DNA of 64,000 nucleotides from Daucus carota subsp. sativus (GCF_001625215.2 NC_030389.2:41715454-41779453), one strand, 5' to 3'; counted from the first letter of the stretch, positions 16,299 to 29,125 are shown. Notes: generated by a model not told the origin, from the letters alone. A program made the numbers and translations.

Positions 16299-19200
16299 CT
16301 AGCTTTTTTGGCCCGTGCTACGCACACGGGTATTGATTCTTTGATTTTTATCGACTTAATCTATACTTTGCTTAAAAAAAAACTTAATCTATATTTTATG
16401 TCGTGATTAACCCCAAATCTGGCGGGTAATCAGCGCAGTCAAATTATTTATTATGAGTTTTAAATTATAGAATTTTAAATGTTTATTAGCATTTTGTCTC
16501 GTGCTACGCACACGTGTATGTTTTTTGTTTTTTTTATCGAGTTAACCTATACATTTTTATTAACAAACAGTATGATATGAGATATAAGTTATGAAAGCAA
16601 CGTATGTAAGAGTCAAAAAACTCGAGTTTTGTTATTAGCGAACAGTACGTTGTAGATGTTAAAAATAATATATACAAATGTCGATTGAATAAATAAAATC
16701 ACGCAACAGAAATTATAACAACGCGGACTATATAAATCTTTGTATTTAGAAATATATATATAATTATTAATTTAACCTGATTATGCAGATTACAGAGCTT
16801 CCATCCATTCCTCAATTATAAAATTAAGGTGAATATGCTGATGATAGAGTTTCCTCCTGTCCTTAATAAAAAATGATAAATATGTTAAGAAATAATTAAC
16901 CTCAAAGTAATACATCAATTAGGGAATACATCTGTATTCATAATATAGTTACATTACTAAAATTATATAATGCTATAATTATTGCCTATATTGAAAATTG
17001 ATACTAAGAGAATATACGTGATAAATATCTATAATGGAATAGATTCTGTATTGATTTTATAACGGAATAGATTTTTCATTAATATCATTACAATAACCAA
17101 ATATTTAATATAATAATAATATTTCATGTTTGGAATAAAAATTTATATGTTCATGAATCTATGATCAAATCATTATTTGTATAGTTAAAATAATAAAAAA
17201 AATATTCGATAATTGTTTCTAAAACATTTATAAAAGATATGAAAAATAGTAATGACTATATAATTAAAATTTCTCGGCGTCGCCTAACGGCGACGCCTCG
17301 AATCTTAAATAAAACAACAAAAACTATAATAAACTATATGTAAAAATTTTATTGTTTAGTTATTTAAATGAAAATTTTCTCATTTATGAAAAATTTATTT
17401 AAATAAAAATATACATGTTCGTCCGTGCTACGCACACGGGTATGATTTTTTTTTTATCTAGTTAAACTATTAATTTTTTATTAACAAACAGTATGATATG
17501 AGATATAAGTTATGAAAACTAACGTATGTAACATTCAAAATACTCGAGTTATGTTATTGACGATCAATACGTTGCAAATGTTAAAAATAATATATACGAA
17601 TGTCAATTTAAAAAAAAAAATCACACAACGGAAATTATGACGACACGGACTATATAAATCTTTGAATTTAGAAACATAAATAATTATAAACTTAACCTGA
17701 TTATACGTATTATAAAACTTCCATCCATTCCTTAATTATAGAATTAAGGTGAATATGTTGAGAAATAATTAGCCTTAAAGTAATACATCAATAAAGGAAT
17801 ACATATGTACTCATAATTTAGTTACATTACTAAAACTATACATATGCTATAATTATTGCCTATCGAAAATTGATAATAAGAGGATATACATCATAAATAT
17901 CTACAATAGAATAGATTCTGCATTGATTTTATAACGGAATAGATTTTTCATTAGTATCATTAATATAACCAAATATTTAATATAATAATATTTCGTGTTT
18001 GGAATAAAAATTTATATCTTCATGGATCTATGATCAAATCATTATTTGTATAGTTAAAATAATAAAAATCTATTCGGTAATTGTTTCTAAAATATTTATA
18101 AAAGACATAAAAATAGTAATGACTATAAAATTAAAATTTCTTGGCGATGCCTCGAATCTTAAATAAAATAACAAAAAATATAATAAATTATATGTAAAAA
18201 ATTTATTGTTAAGTTATTTAAATGAAAATTTGCTCATTTATGAAAAATTTATTTAAATAAAAATATACTCGTAGCATTTTGGCCCTTGCTACGCGCACGA
18301 GTATGATTTTTTGTTTTTTTATCTAGTTGAACTATACATTTTTTATTAACAAACAGTATAATATGAGATATAAGTTATGAAGGCAACGTATGTAAGAGTC
18401 AAAATACTCGAGTTATGTTATTGACGATCAGTACGTTGTAGATGTTAAAGATAATATATACAAATATCGATTGAAAAAAAATAAACTCATGCAACAGAAA
18501 TTATGAGGACGCGGACTATATAAATCTTTGTATTTAGAACATAAATAATTATAAACACTTAACCTGATTATGCGTATTATAATTCTTCCATCCATACTTC
18601 ATTATAAAATTAAGGTGAATATGCAAATGATAGAGTATTCTCCCTTCTTTAATAAAAATTGATAAATAAGTTAAGAAATAATTAACCTTAAGGTAATACA
18701 TCAATAAAAGAATACATATGTAGTCATGATTCAGTTATATTACTAAAATTATATGCTACGATTATTGCCTGTAATGAAAATTGATAATAAGAAGAGATAT
18801 ACGCGATAAACATCTATAATGGAATAGATTCTGTATTGATTTTAAACCGGAATAGATTTTTAATTAGTGTCATTAATATAAATAAATATTTAATATAATA
18901 ATAATAATTCATGTTTGGAATAAAAATTTATAATTTTATGGATCTATTATCGAATCATTATTTGTATAGTTAAATAATCAAAAATATTAGGTAATATGTT
19001 CCAAAATATTTATAAAAGATATGAAAATAGTAATGATTGTATAATTAAAATTTCTTGGCGTCGTCTAAAGGCGACGCCTCGAATGTTAAATAAAATAACA
19101 AAAAATATAATAAACTATATGTAAAATTTTTATTGTGAAGTTATTTAAATGAAAATATGCTCATTTATGAAATTTTTATTTAAATAAAAATATACTCGTA

Positions 19201-21675
19201 GCATTTTGGCCCGTGCTACGCACACGAATATAATTTTTTGTTTTTTAATCTAGTTAAACTATACATTTTTTATTAATAAACAGTATGATATAAGATATAA
19301 GTTATGAAAGACAACGTATGTAAGAGTCAAAATACTCGAGTTATGTTATTGACGATCAGTGCGTTGTAGATGTTAAGCATAATATATACGAATGTCGATT
19401 GAAAAAAATAAAATCACGCAACAAAAATTATAATGACGCGGACGATATAAATCTTTGTGTTTAGAAACATAAATGATTATAAACTTAACCTGATTATGCG
19501 TATCATAAAGCTTCAATCCATACCTTAATTATAAAATTAAGGTGAATATGCAAATGATAGAGTTTCCTCCCTTCCTTAAAAAAAATTGATAAATAGGTTA
19601 AGAAATAAATAACTTTAAGGTAATACATCAATAAAGAAATACATATGTAGTCATCATTCAGTTAGATTACTACAATTATATGCTACGATTATTGCTTATA
19701 TTGAAAATTGATAATAAAAAGATATACGTGATAAATATTTATAATGGAATAGATTCCGTATTGATTTTATAACGGAATAGATTTTTAATTAGTATCATTA
19801 ATATAATCAAATATTTAATAAAATAATAATATTTCATGTTTGGAATAAAAATTTATAACTTTATGGATCTATTATCAAATCATTATCTGTATTGTTAAAT
19901 AATCAAAAATATCAGGTATTATTTTCTAAAATATTTATAAAAGACACCAAAATAATAACGACTATAGAATTAAAATTTCTCGGCGTCGCCTAACGGCGAC
20001 TCCTCGAATCTTAAATAAAATAACAAAAATATTATAGTACACCGTATGTAAAATTTTTTATCGTCAAGTTATTTAAATAAAAATATGCTCCTTTATCAAA
20101 TTTTTATTTCAATAAAAATATGCTCATAGCATTTTGGCCCGTGCTATGCACACGGGTATGATTTTTTGATTTTTTTATGTAGTTAAACTATCCATTTTTT
20201 TATTGACAAACGGTATAATATGAGATATAAGTTCAGAAAGGCAGCGTAGGTAACAGTCAAAATACCCGAGTTATGTTATTGGCCATCAATACGCTTTAGA
20301 TGTTAAAGGTAATATATACGAATGTCGAATGAAAAAAATAAAGTCACACAACAGAAATTATAACGACGCGTACTATATAAATTTTTGTATTTTGAAACAT
20401 AAATAACAATAAACTTAACCCAGTTATGCAAGTTATAAAGCTTCCTTCCATTCCTTAATTATAAAATTATGGTGAATATGCTGCTGATAGAGTTTCCTCC
20501 CGTCCTTAATAAAAATTGATAAATATTTATAACGGGATATATTTTTCATTAATATCATTAATATAATCAAATATTTGATATAATAATAGTATTTCATGTT
20601 TGGAATAAAAATCTATAAGTTTATGGATATATTATTAAATCATTATTTGTATAGTTAAAATAATAAAAAAATATTAAGTAATTTTTATCTAAAATATTTA
20701 TAAAAAAACATGAAAATAGTAATGATTATATAATTAAAGTTTCTCGGTGTCGCCTAGCGGCGATGCCTCATACCTTAAATAAAATAGCAAAAAAATAATA
20801 ATAAACTGTATGCAAAGAATTTTATTGTTAAGTTATTTGAATAAAACGATGCTCATCTATCAAATTTTAATTCAAATAAAAAAATGCTCATAGCATTTTA
20901 GCCCGTGCAACGTACACAGATAGGATTTTTTTTGTTTTTTTTACAGTTAAGCTATACATTTTTTTATTAACAAACAGTATGATATGAGATATAAGTTATG
21001 AAAGACAACGTAATAGATTTTTCATTAGTATCATTAATTAAAGTGAATATGCTGATGATAGAGTTTCCTCCCGTCCTTAGTAAAAATTGATAAACATGTT
21101 AAAAAATAATTAACCTTGAAGGAATAATCAATAAAGATATACATATGTGATTTAAAAAGAAAAAAGAAATACATATGTAGTCATAATTGAGTTACATTAC
21201 TAAAATTATATGCTACAATTATTGTCTATATTAGAAATTGACAATAAGAATATATACGTCATAAATATCAATAATGGAATAGATTCTGTATCGATTTTAT
21301 AACGGAACAGATTTTTCATTAGTATCATTAATATAACCAAATTTTAATATAATAATAATAATTTATGTTTGGAATAAAAATTTATAAGTTTATGGATCTA
21401 TTATTAAATCATTAATTGTATAGTTAAAATAATTAAAAAATAAATTTTTTTCAAAAATATTTATAAAAGACATGAAAATAGTAATGACTATATAATTAAA
21501 ATTTCTCGTTGTCGCCTAATGGCAACACCTCGTATCTTGAATAGAATAACAAAAAATTATAATAAACCGCATGTAAAAAATTTTATTGTTAATTTATTAA
21601 ATAAATATATGCTCATTTATTACCACATGAAAATTATTTAAGCATTTTGGCCCGTGCTACACACACAGGTATGAA
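16299..21675 (-). repeat. Tandem array of Helitron-end units (~0.75-0.93 kb each)
   Basis: At 16299-16302 a CTAG followed on the minus strand by T closes a Helitron-type 3' end: the hairpin with CCCGTG/CACGGG arms lies just inside it. Variants of this hairpin motif (gcccgtgctacgcacacggg) recur at about 16311, 16499, 17421, 18281, 19208, 20136, 20901 and 21650, so complete unit lengths are about 922, 860, 927, 928, 765 and 749 bp. Each unit also carries the same AT-rich body and, in most, a second hairpin GGCGTCGCC-taac-GGCGACGCC (for example 17275, 19056, 19981). Only the outermost copy keeps CTAG; the internal ones read CTAT or CTAC there. No Rep/helicase frame is present. Confidence 0.75.
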
Positions 21676-21689
21676 AAGAAAATGCTCTT

Positions 21690-23080
21690 TTAATAATGAA
21701 ATTATAACAAAAATTCTTGATCTGGAAATTGAATGTAATGAACATGAAAACTGTATAAATTAAACGAAAAAGTATTGTTGTAGTAATAAATGTCAAAATC
21801 TGTGGAAATCAAATGAAGTTTGACTTCCTATTCGCATATAAGCTATTACAGTCCAGATTCATGTATCGAAAATTTGTAAAACCGAGTGTATGAATACTTC
21901 CTTATATATCAAGAGCTGAAATTATGGAATGAGAAAAGACTCCATTAATTTGAATTTATAACAAAAAGTTTTGATTTGAAAATTAAATATAGTGTATATG
22001 TAAACCACCACATTTTATACAAAAATGGATTGTAATAATACATGCCAAAATTATTGAAAATCAAATAAAATTTGACTATTTTTCCTTATTTACATATAAG
22101 TTATAGCAGGCTAGATTCATGTATCTGAAAATTTTAAAAGTCTAATATATAGAAACTTCTTTATCAAGAGTTAAAATTGTGAAGTGAAAAAAAATACTCC
22201 ATTAATCGGAAATTAAAACAAAAAGTCCATCTGAAAATTGAATATAGTAAATATGAAAACTGCACAAATTATACGAAAAAGTTTTGTAATATTAAATGCT
22301 AAAAAAAGTGGAAATCAAATTATGTTTGACTACGTTTCCTTTTTTGTTATGAATTATAGCAGTCTATATCCATGTATCAGAAAATATTCAAAAATAATAA
22401 TTAATATATAAAAATATCAAAAGTCTTGATTTGAAAATTAAATGTATTGAATATGAAAACCAATATATATTATACAAAAAAGGATTGTAATAATAACGGC
22501 CAAAATCAGTTAAATAAAATAAAATTCGACTATTTTTCCTTATTTACATATGGGTTATAGCATGATAGACTCATATATCCAAAAATTTAAAAGGTCAAAT
22601 ATATAAAAACTTTCTTATCAAGATCTAAAATTATGGAGTGAAAAAAAACTCTATTAATTTGAAATTATAACAAAAAATCTTGATTTGAAAATTTAAATAT
22701 AATGAACGTGGAAACCACAAACATTAAATGTAAATGATATTTTAGTAATTAATGTCAACATCAATGAAAATCAAATAAAGTTTGACTTCCCTATTTGCAT
22801 ATGAGCGAGCTATAACAGTCTAGATCTATGTATCCGAATATTTAAAAATCTAATATATAAAAACTTTCTTATCGAGAGCTAAAATTGTGAAGTGAAAAAG
22901 TACTCCATTAATTTGAAATTATAACAAAAGGTCTAGATTTGAAAATTGAATATAGTGAATATGGAAACCACTACATATTATACAAAAAAGAATTAATGCC
23001 AAAATCATCGAAAATCAAATATATTTTGACAACATTTCCTTATACACATATGAGTTATGGTAGGCTAGATTCATGTATCT
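21690..23080. repeat. Second tandem array, ~245-bp units
   Basis: About six diverged units begin near 21700, 21955, 22200, 22430, 22660 and 22915. Each has the order 'ataacaaaaa-tcttgatttgaaaattgaatatagtgaatatgaaaacc', 'aatcaaataaa-tttgac', 'tttcctta-ttacatatga-ttatagca', 'gattcatgtatc'. It abuts the Helitron-end array directly. No coding capacity. Confidence 0.7.
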
Positions 23081-24514
23081 GGACGGAAATTGGGTCGTAT
23101 TCATTCTCGGTGTCTCTTGTCAAAATACAATGACATGCAATAAGAAGTAAACAAAAAGCCTTGATCAGATGTTGAGAAAAAGTGAATATAAATCTTCACA
23201 CGGTGAGCATCCGATAGTGGCCTGGACGAATCATCTCTTTTCAGCAGCTGCAAAGAAAACTCAATCATAAAAAAAGGATCAATAAATGCATTAGTGGACA
23301 TATATGCATCATAATCACTATCAATACGAAAGGAAATTATGCAAAAATAATGTCAAAAAAATTAATTACAAAATATCATGTCATCTATACAATATAAAAA
23401 ACTTAAAAACCGGAACAAAAATACAAAAAAATAGAACATACACCAATGCTAAGCTACAATCCCATATGTGGAGGTCGTATACTTTCAAAAAAGGCCTCTC
23501 CAGCTTTCCAAACTTTCACCCAATAACTACCTTAATCCAATATTAGGTGAATCATATGAGCTCCCCACATGAGAATACCTATTAATTAATAACAGACACA
23601 AACTTATTACAAATTGTTGTATATCACACTAATGATTCTACATGAAGACGTTAACGACAATACGATCGCGTCCAAGACTTTTGAGGAACCAAGACCAAGA
23701 GTACTGTATCTTGAAAATGAATCCGTATGAAAACTTTACTCTAGTGCGGAAATCAATTACCTGATGCATGTGCTTTCTTTTGATTCTTGGAAATTGTCTC
23801 AACACTTTTACCACGATCCACGTCCATTTCTTTTCACACCTGCAGAAACAAAATTTTACGATTATAATCGAGGATTTCGATACTGCAACATTATCATCGA
23901 AAGGATTGCAAAACCTGTTCACGACGTTGAATCCGTCTTCATGCTAAAAAAACACGACCACCGTTATCACTGCAATATAAAATAAATGTTACTACCATAC
24001 ACTCTACAAATCGAGAGAGAAAAAAATGATCAAATGATTACAGATGCAAGTAGATAATAAGAATTTCAAATTTTAAATAAAAAATAGCAGAGAGAGCATA
24101 ATGGAGGAGGAAGAGATTGATTTAGATAAATAAGCACGGATTTGTTATGATTAATTATCATGTTTGAATTTGAAATCAATTAGACGTAGTAATGAGTGCC
24201 ATGATTGGAGGAACCGAATTCAATACCTTTTTCAAACTCTCATATGGTTGGAAGATGCTATGAGATCCAAAAAGCTCAATGAGTGGCTTGATCAATGGAA
24301 CAGCAATAAATGCCACGCTCCTGATATGGCAGGAACTTGCTGCATGCCCAGTGGAAATCGGGTGGGTCGCATAAAAACCCGGAATATTCTTTCATAGTGT
24401 TAAGTTGAATGAGAAAGCTGCCGGGTCGATCCGAAGCTTAATGGGTTGATCCAAGAGAAAGTGAAATTACCAAAGCAGCCTTAAAAAATGACTCATGCTT
24501 TAAGAATTATATAG

Positions 24515-24559
<45 letters not shown>

Positions 24560-24900
24560 TACTTACAATAAAATTTTCCCGTGTGGCTTCTTGGCCCCAC
24601 ACCGCCGCTCGATTTCTCGGCCACCACGATCAAACCCCTCCACCCATTTTCCCTCCACCGAGCCACCGCCTGAACTGTTACAACCTGGTCGGATTCCGAC
24701 CATCTGTAACCTCCTTCCTCCGTAAACTTTCTACTACACCATCCATCCTCACCTGTCTGAACCCTCGACCATTGATCCAGCCACCGCGAAACGGCCACAA
24801 ACACCCACGAAAATACATACAATAACGCGCCCACACACCTAAGCGAATAATCAAAGAATCAATTAACGAAATCAAGGTTACTACCTTTGATTTCTCCTTT
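23081..24900. other. Unassigned region between arrays and LINE
   Basis: Base composition is less AT-rich than the arrays. Two overlapping open frames on opposite strands (23638-23922 minus, 23764-23985 plus) and others at 24164-24397 (+) and 24493-24834 (-) show no domain I recognise. They may be gene fragments carried by the adjacent Helitron-type repeat, but that is inference. A triplet microsatellite lies at 24515-24560. Confidence 0.4.
24515..24560. repeat. (ATA)n trinucleotide microsatellite
   Basis: About 15 repeats of ATA/TAA. It generates a poly-isoleucine run in a spurious minus-strand frame. Confidence 0.95.
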
Positions 24901-24917
24901 TGATTTTATTAATCAAG

Positions 24918-25755
24918 TTTTTTTTTAACAAAATGCAAATTCATTCCATTAAATTAAAACAAGTCTAATTGGGACAAATCCCCAACTGACAATGCAATCA
25001 GGTTGATAAACAATAAAACGAGCTAAACAAATAGCCGCATTGTTTCCAGACTGCTTAACACACTGAATCTAAGGATTCTTGAAGCTGAAAATGAATACAA
25101 AGGCTTCTCGAGTAATCCAACCTACATTAATCCCGAAAATGGTAGCTTCACAATAGTTTCATGGCTGTTGCGGTGTTCAGGCGACTTAATTATAAAAACT
25201 AAGCAATGAGGAACAAGAGTCCTCGTATAATGAACAACTATAATTTGTGAAAGGTGAGCACATGCGATCGCCGCCGTTCTAAGCATACCCCAACTATCTA
25301 CATGCCGGGAGCCAGCTATAGACATGCCGAAAGTATTAATGATGCGATAAGCCATATCTCCCGAAACTCCATCCCAATCATTCTTATTGATAACACAGAA
25401 ATACATAACAACCACAAATATAACAACCTAGAATTACCCAAAAATTGGGCACTAAATCAACACACGCCAAAAGGCGAGACGGGAAAACACAATCGGACCT
25501 TTGATTTCAAAAGATCTGATTTATTTAGAAAACAATCAAGCCCAAGCTCAAATCCGAAACAGATCCGAGAATAAAACTCAATTGGAATCTTCGAGGTTTA
25601 AGCAACACTCGATTTTATTGAAAAACAAAAAACTGGTAAATAGCGAAAAAGATGAGAGAGCGAAAAAGATTTGGTGGATGAAGAGGATGAAAGTGAAGAA
25701 TGGAGAAGTGACGGCTAATTTTGGGAGTCGACTCTCAAAACCCTAATTTGTCTTA
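24918..25755 (-). mobile_element. LINE-like retroelement insertion with RNase H remnant and TSD
   Basis: The ~838 bp insert is flanked by a near-perfect 17-19 bp duplication, TGATTTTATTAATCAAGTT (24901) and TGATTTTATTGATCAAGTT (25756). Its left end is a T-run, so the minus strand ends in poly(A). Just upstream on that strand (about 24949-25067) the frame reads KQSGNNAAICLAR followed by W, similar to the C-terminal part of the RNase H-like domain in plant LINEs (usually xxRxGNxxAHxLA), ending in a stop. The usual His is replaced by Ile and the upstream reverse transcriptase is missing, so this is a dead, internally deleted or 5'-truncated copy. Confidence 0.7.
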
Positions 25756-25774
25756 TGATTTTATTGATCAAGTT

Positions 25775-26714
25775 AATTATGAATTGATTAAATTTATCTT
25801 ATGAACTTAAATAAATTTGTTTCATATGCATAAATAATTTAGTATATAAATTTGATTAAATCCATTTTAAATATATAAAATTTATTATTTAAATTTTATT
25901 AAATTTACAGTAAACTTTATAGTCAGTGACCAAAATTTACACAGATTTTCAAAAGATTAATTGGCAAGAGTTCCAAATTCTTCGAAAGGTGGCCAAATTT
26001 GGCTCCGCTTTCTCTAAAAGTGTGCCTGCCGCGGGAGGCACACTTTTAGAAAGCGGGGTCAAAATCTGACCACACATTTTAAAATAATTACTTGAAGAAA
26101 ATCAAAATATTGCAATGCACATACATTTAATGCATTTAACAATTAATTTACATCCCAACAGAGAAAAATAATTACAAAATATAATTACATCAATATTACA
26201 TAAATTATACATAATATTTTTTTTTGAGAAGAACATAATATTGTTCACATAAATATACGAATAAAAAATTTTCCTTTCTGTCCCTCCTACTAATTCCTCT
26301 AAGATAACAAATATTTAAAATTCTTCGAATCTAGTAAGTTTTAATCATCCTAGATTTTCAAAGATTTTTAAAATAAATGTTTATTTTTTGATAATATATA
26401 TTTAATTGAATATCTAAAAGATTTTATTTAATTTTGTTGATATCTTATATTTGATGAATTTTAAATTTCCGGATTGATTAACATCATACTTACAAATCCA
26501 AAAAGATATTATGATCTTACTAAATACACAACCTAAAAATTAGCTAAATTAATAATCAATTGAAAGAACTTGCTTCATGAGGAAATCCGTTGAAATTTAT
26601 TACTTACATTTGCTTTTATTTACAAGACGTAGATAATCAATAGTTATCACAGATTATAATGAATTTATTTTCAGATTATAAGAAGATTTTTAAATATTAA
26701 ATGTTGATATTTGC
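25775..26714. other. AT-rich spacer upstream of defensin-like gene 2
   Basis: No gene is seen. It contains the strong hairpin at 25989-26073 and otherwise only low-complexity AT sequence. Confidence 0.6.
25989..26073. repeat. ~38-bp-arm hairpin (miniature foldback)
   Basis: The inner arms TAAAAGTGTGCCT (26015-26027) and AGGCACACTTTTA (26036-26048) are perfect complements around GCCGCGGG. Pairing continues outward through CGCTTTCT/AGAAAGCG and, with mismatches, GTGGCCAAATTTGG versus CAAAATCTGACCAC. GC content is much higher than the surroundings. It could be a tiny foldback element or a small-RNA precursor. Confidence 0.75.
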
Positions 26715-26724
26715 CTATAAATAG
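26715..26724 (+). promoter_or_regulatory. TATA box of defensin-like gene 2
   Basis: CTATAAATAG lies 79 bp upstream of the ATG at 26794, in the same place as in copy 1. Confidence 0.65.
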
Positions 26725-26793
26725 GATTAAGAACTTATCAGTCATTATATAAAAGATATTGTTTCACGGTACATAGAGAACATTAAGAAGAAG

Positions 26794-27183
26794 ATGGCCA
26801 TGATGAAAATTTTATTTTTACTTTCTGTTGTAGCTTCACTTTCTATTACATCTGCTTCTGTCAAGTCTAATGGTACTTTCTATCTTGCTACTTTTTAACA
26901 TATTCTTTTCCCACAAAACTAACATTCAAAATGGCTTTGAATTTTGGATAACCACTTAGATGTCTATATTTTATTAATTTTTACCTATCACATGTATGAC
27001 TATTTTAATTGAATTTGTGCAGATGGAGCAAAAGTCGATATTCCACCAAATTGCGTGTTACTTTGTGATCCTAGAGTTTTTCCTGACGATGTATGCGACT
27101 CGGTATGCAAAAACCAGCATCATAAGAGTGGCCACTGCCAGGATTTCCCTAGGACCATAAGTCGTTGTTGTTGCTATGATTAG
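26794..27183 (+). CDS. Secreted defensin-like cysteine-rich peptide, copy 2
   Basis: Exons 26794-26872 and 27023-27183 encode 79 residues, with exon sizes, phase and signal peptide as in the paralogue at 15244. All eight Cys align (C-x3-C, C-x3-C, SGHC, CCC). The spacing before the CCC cluster is one residue longer. The mature parts are clearly related but differ at many surface positions, as expected for diverging DEFL duplicates. The intron (150 bp) is shorter than in copy 1 (259 bp). The leader 'ttgtttcac...acatagagaa' before the ATG is also shared, so promoter and coding region were duplicated together. Function beyond the DEFL family cannot be assigned. Confidence 0.85.
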
Positions 27184-28248
27184 GTTACAAATATTAGCAA
27201 ATTATTTGTTCAAAGTTGGATTCATATGCCAATTGTTATGAGAAAGTAGTGGACGAATAATAAAGTGTTTTCTTATTGAGATGCATACTTTTATGTTGAC
27301 TATTTTTGGGTGCTTATAAAATTATATAATTAAGATTTTTATTTTCAAAATTTGATGAATATACATGTACAATTAAACAAAGATAAGAAGTACAATCAAA
27401 TCAAATACGAATCTTATGACAAAAAAATAAAAATAAAATACGAATCTAACATTTAATTATGATAATAAATTAAAGAGATGATTATTGTAAATTGATAGAA
27501 TAAATTTCACTTTATAAGTCAATTTACTACTTTCATTAAAAGTAGTAAATATTACTCTATTTAATAGCAAAATTAACGGTGTGTATAAGAGGGGTGCACA
27601 TATCTCTAGAATCTTGGTCATACTAACATGTGTAATAAATGCTTTAATTTTGAAAGGTACTCTTTCTGTTTATTAGTGCTTGTTTGGTTGGATGGGGGAA
27701 GTAAGTTACCTAAGAAAGTTATACTACCCTTCACTGAAACTATATGGGAAGTCCAGCAAACTTGTTTGGTTGACAGAAAGGGCATTTTGTACTTCCTCCA
27801 TCATATTTTTTAACTAAATTATAAATTTATTATTTAACACATTTTAAATAATTATTGTATCCTTTTGTTTATTACAAAATTCTCTATATTCCTCCTTTTT
27901 ATTATAATATTGGTCTACGACATATTTTATATAAAAATTTGTACATAAAAATATTAAACAAACTAATTATTTAAACTTATTCCTCACTCTACATTAGATT
28001 ATATTTATAAAGTTCTGACAAAAATATTATTAACACGTTTTAATTTTCTCAACATTATTTTGTTAAACTAAAAAAACATATTCTATATTTTTATAGGGCG
28101 AAGAAGTATAATTCAACAATAATATTCTCAGTTAAACATAATAATAATAATAAATTAAATCTAGTTAACTAATTATTATTATTATTATGCATAAACATAA
28201 TAATTTATCAGGATATAATAAATAATAATAATAATAAATATAATAATA

Positions 28249-28297
<49 letters not shown>

Positions 28298-29125
28298 GTG
28301 TGTAAGCATAATAATATATTAGGATATAATAATAAATATAATAATTAAAATTTAACTAATTATAATTATTAAATATATTACTTTATTATTTTAATATAGG
28401 ATATGTATTTTTACTTGTATATTACATATAAATTAAATCTAAGTGGATGCAGGAAATGTGACTTACCAAGGAGGAGTGGGTAAGTTGCTTCCTGTATAAT
28501 GTAGGTATTAGAACTTCCTGATGAATTGTATTTCACGTGTATTTGGTAAACCAAACAACAAGGTAGGTCATCACTTCCCAGGTATTTTGAATAACTGCAT
28601 AAATTCCTGTCAACCAAACGACCTCTTAATATATGATGTTTGACTTATACACTTTTAGGTGCTTTGACTGGATAGTTAAAATTATTATTTTTAAGATTTT
28701 CTTTTTCTGAATAAAAATATGTAATCAAAATTTTAATTCATAAAAAAATCAATTAAACATAATAATTTTTACTATCCGGTCAACCTATCTAAAGGTACGT
28801 GTCCAAGTCAAAAGTGACATATAAAAAAAACACATGGAGTATTGAAGTAAAGAAAAAAATATCAACCAAGCAGTTAGAAGATGGAAAGTTTGGGACCTTG
28901 TTTCAATAATTTCTTAATGGAATTTATGAGCCTTTGGACTTAATGTTTCATATTTGGAGCCTTGTTTCAATAATTTCTTAATATAATTTATGAGCCTTTG
29001 GACTTAATGTTTCATATTTGGATATAACACGTTTATTGTGGAATCTGTAAATATACTGAGGCAAAGTCGCTTCTTGAAATGGATCATGTGAGTTTTGTCC
29101 CCATTGACATTGTAAATAAAAGATA
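27184..29125. other. Spacer with possible TIR element and AT microsatellites
   Basis: No gene is recognised. 27675-28625 may be a degraded TIR element, since 'ttgtttggttg' near both starts has counterparts 'caaccaaacga' at 28610 and 'accaaacaaca' near 28550. The (TAA)/(TTA) tracts at 28139-28297 are self-complementary. A ~68 bp segment ('ccttgtttcaataatttcttaat...ttcatatttgga') is duplicated in tandem at about 28894-29022. Confidence 0.5.
28139..28297. repeat. (TAA)n/(TTA)n self-complementary microsatellite cluster
   Basis: Runs of ATA/TAA and of TTA/ATT alternate, the longest being TTA x ~15 ending at 28297, so the strand can fold on itself. Confidence 0.85.

Noticed and set aside
16299-21675. 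CRISPR-like array, because of regularly spaced palindromic hairpins
   Set aside because: Units are 0.75-0.93 kb and fully repetitive with no unique spacers, the DNA is plant nuclear, and the ends match a Helitron.
24493-24834. 113-codon minus-strand frame with a poly-isoleucine run
   Set aside because: The isoleucines come from the (ATA)n microsatellite, and the rest has no recognisable domain or splice support.
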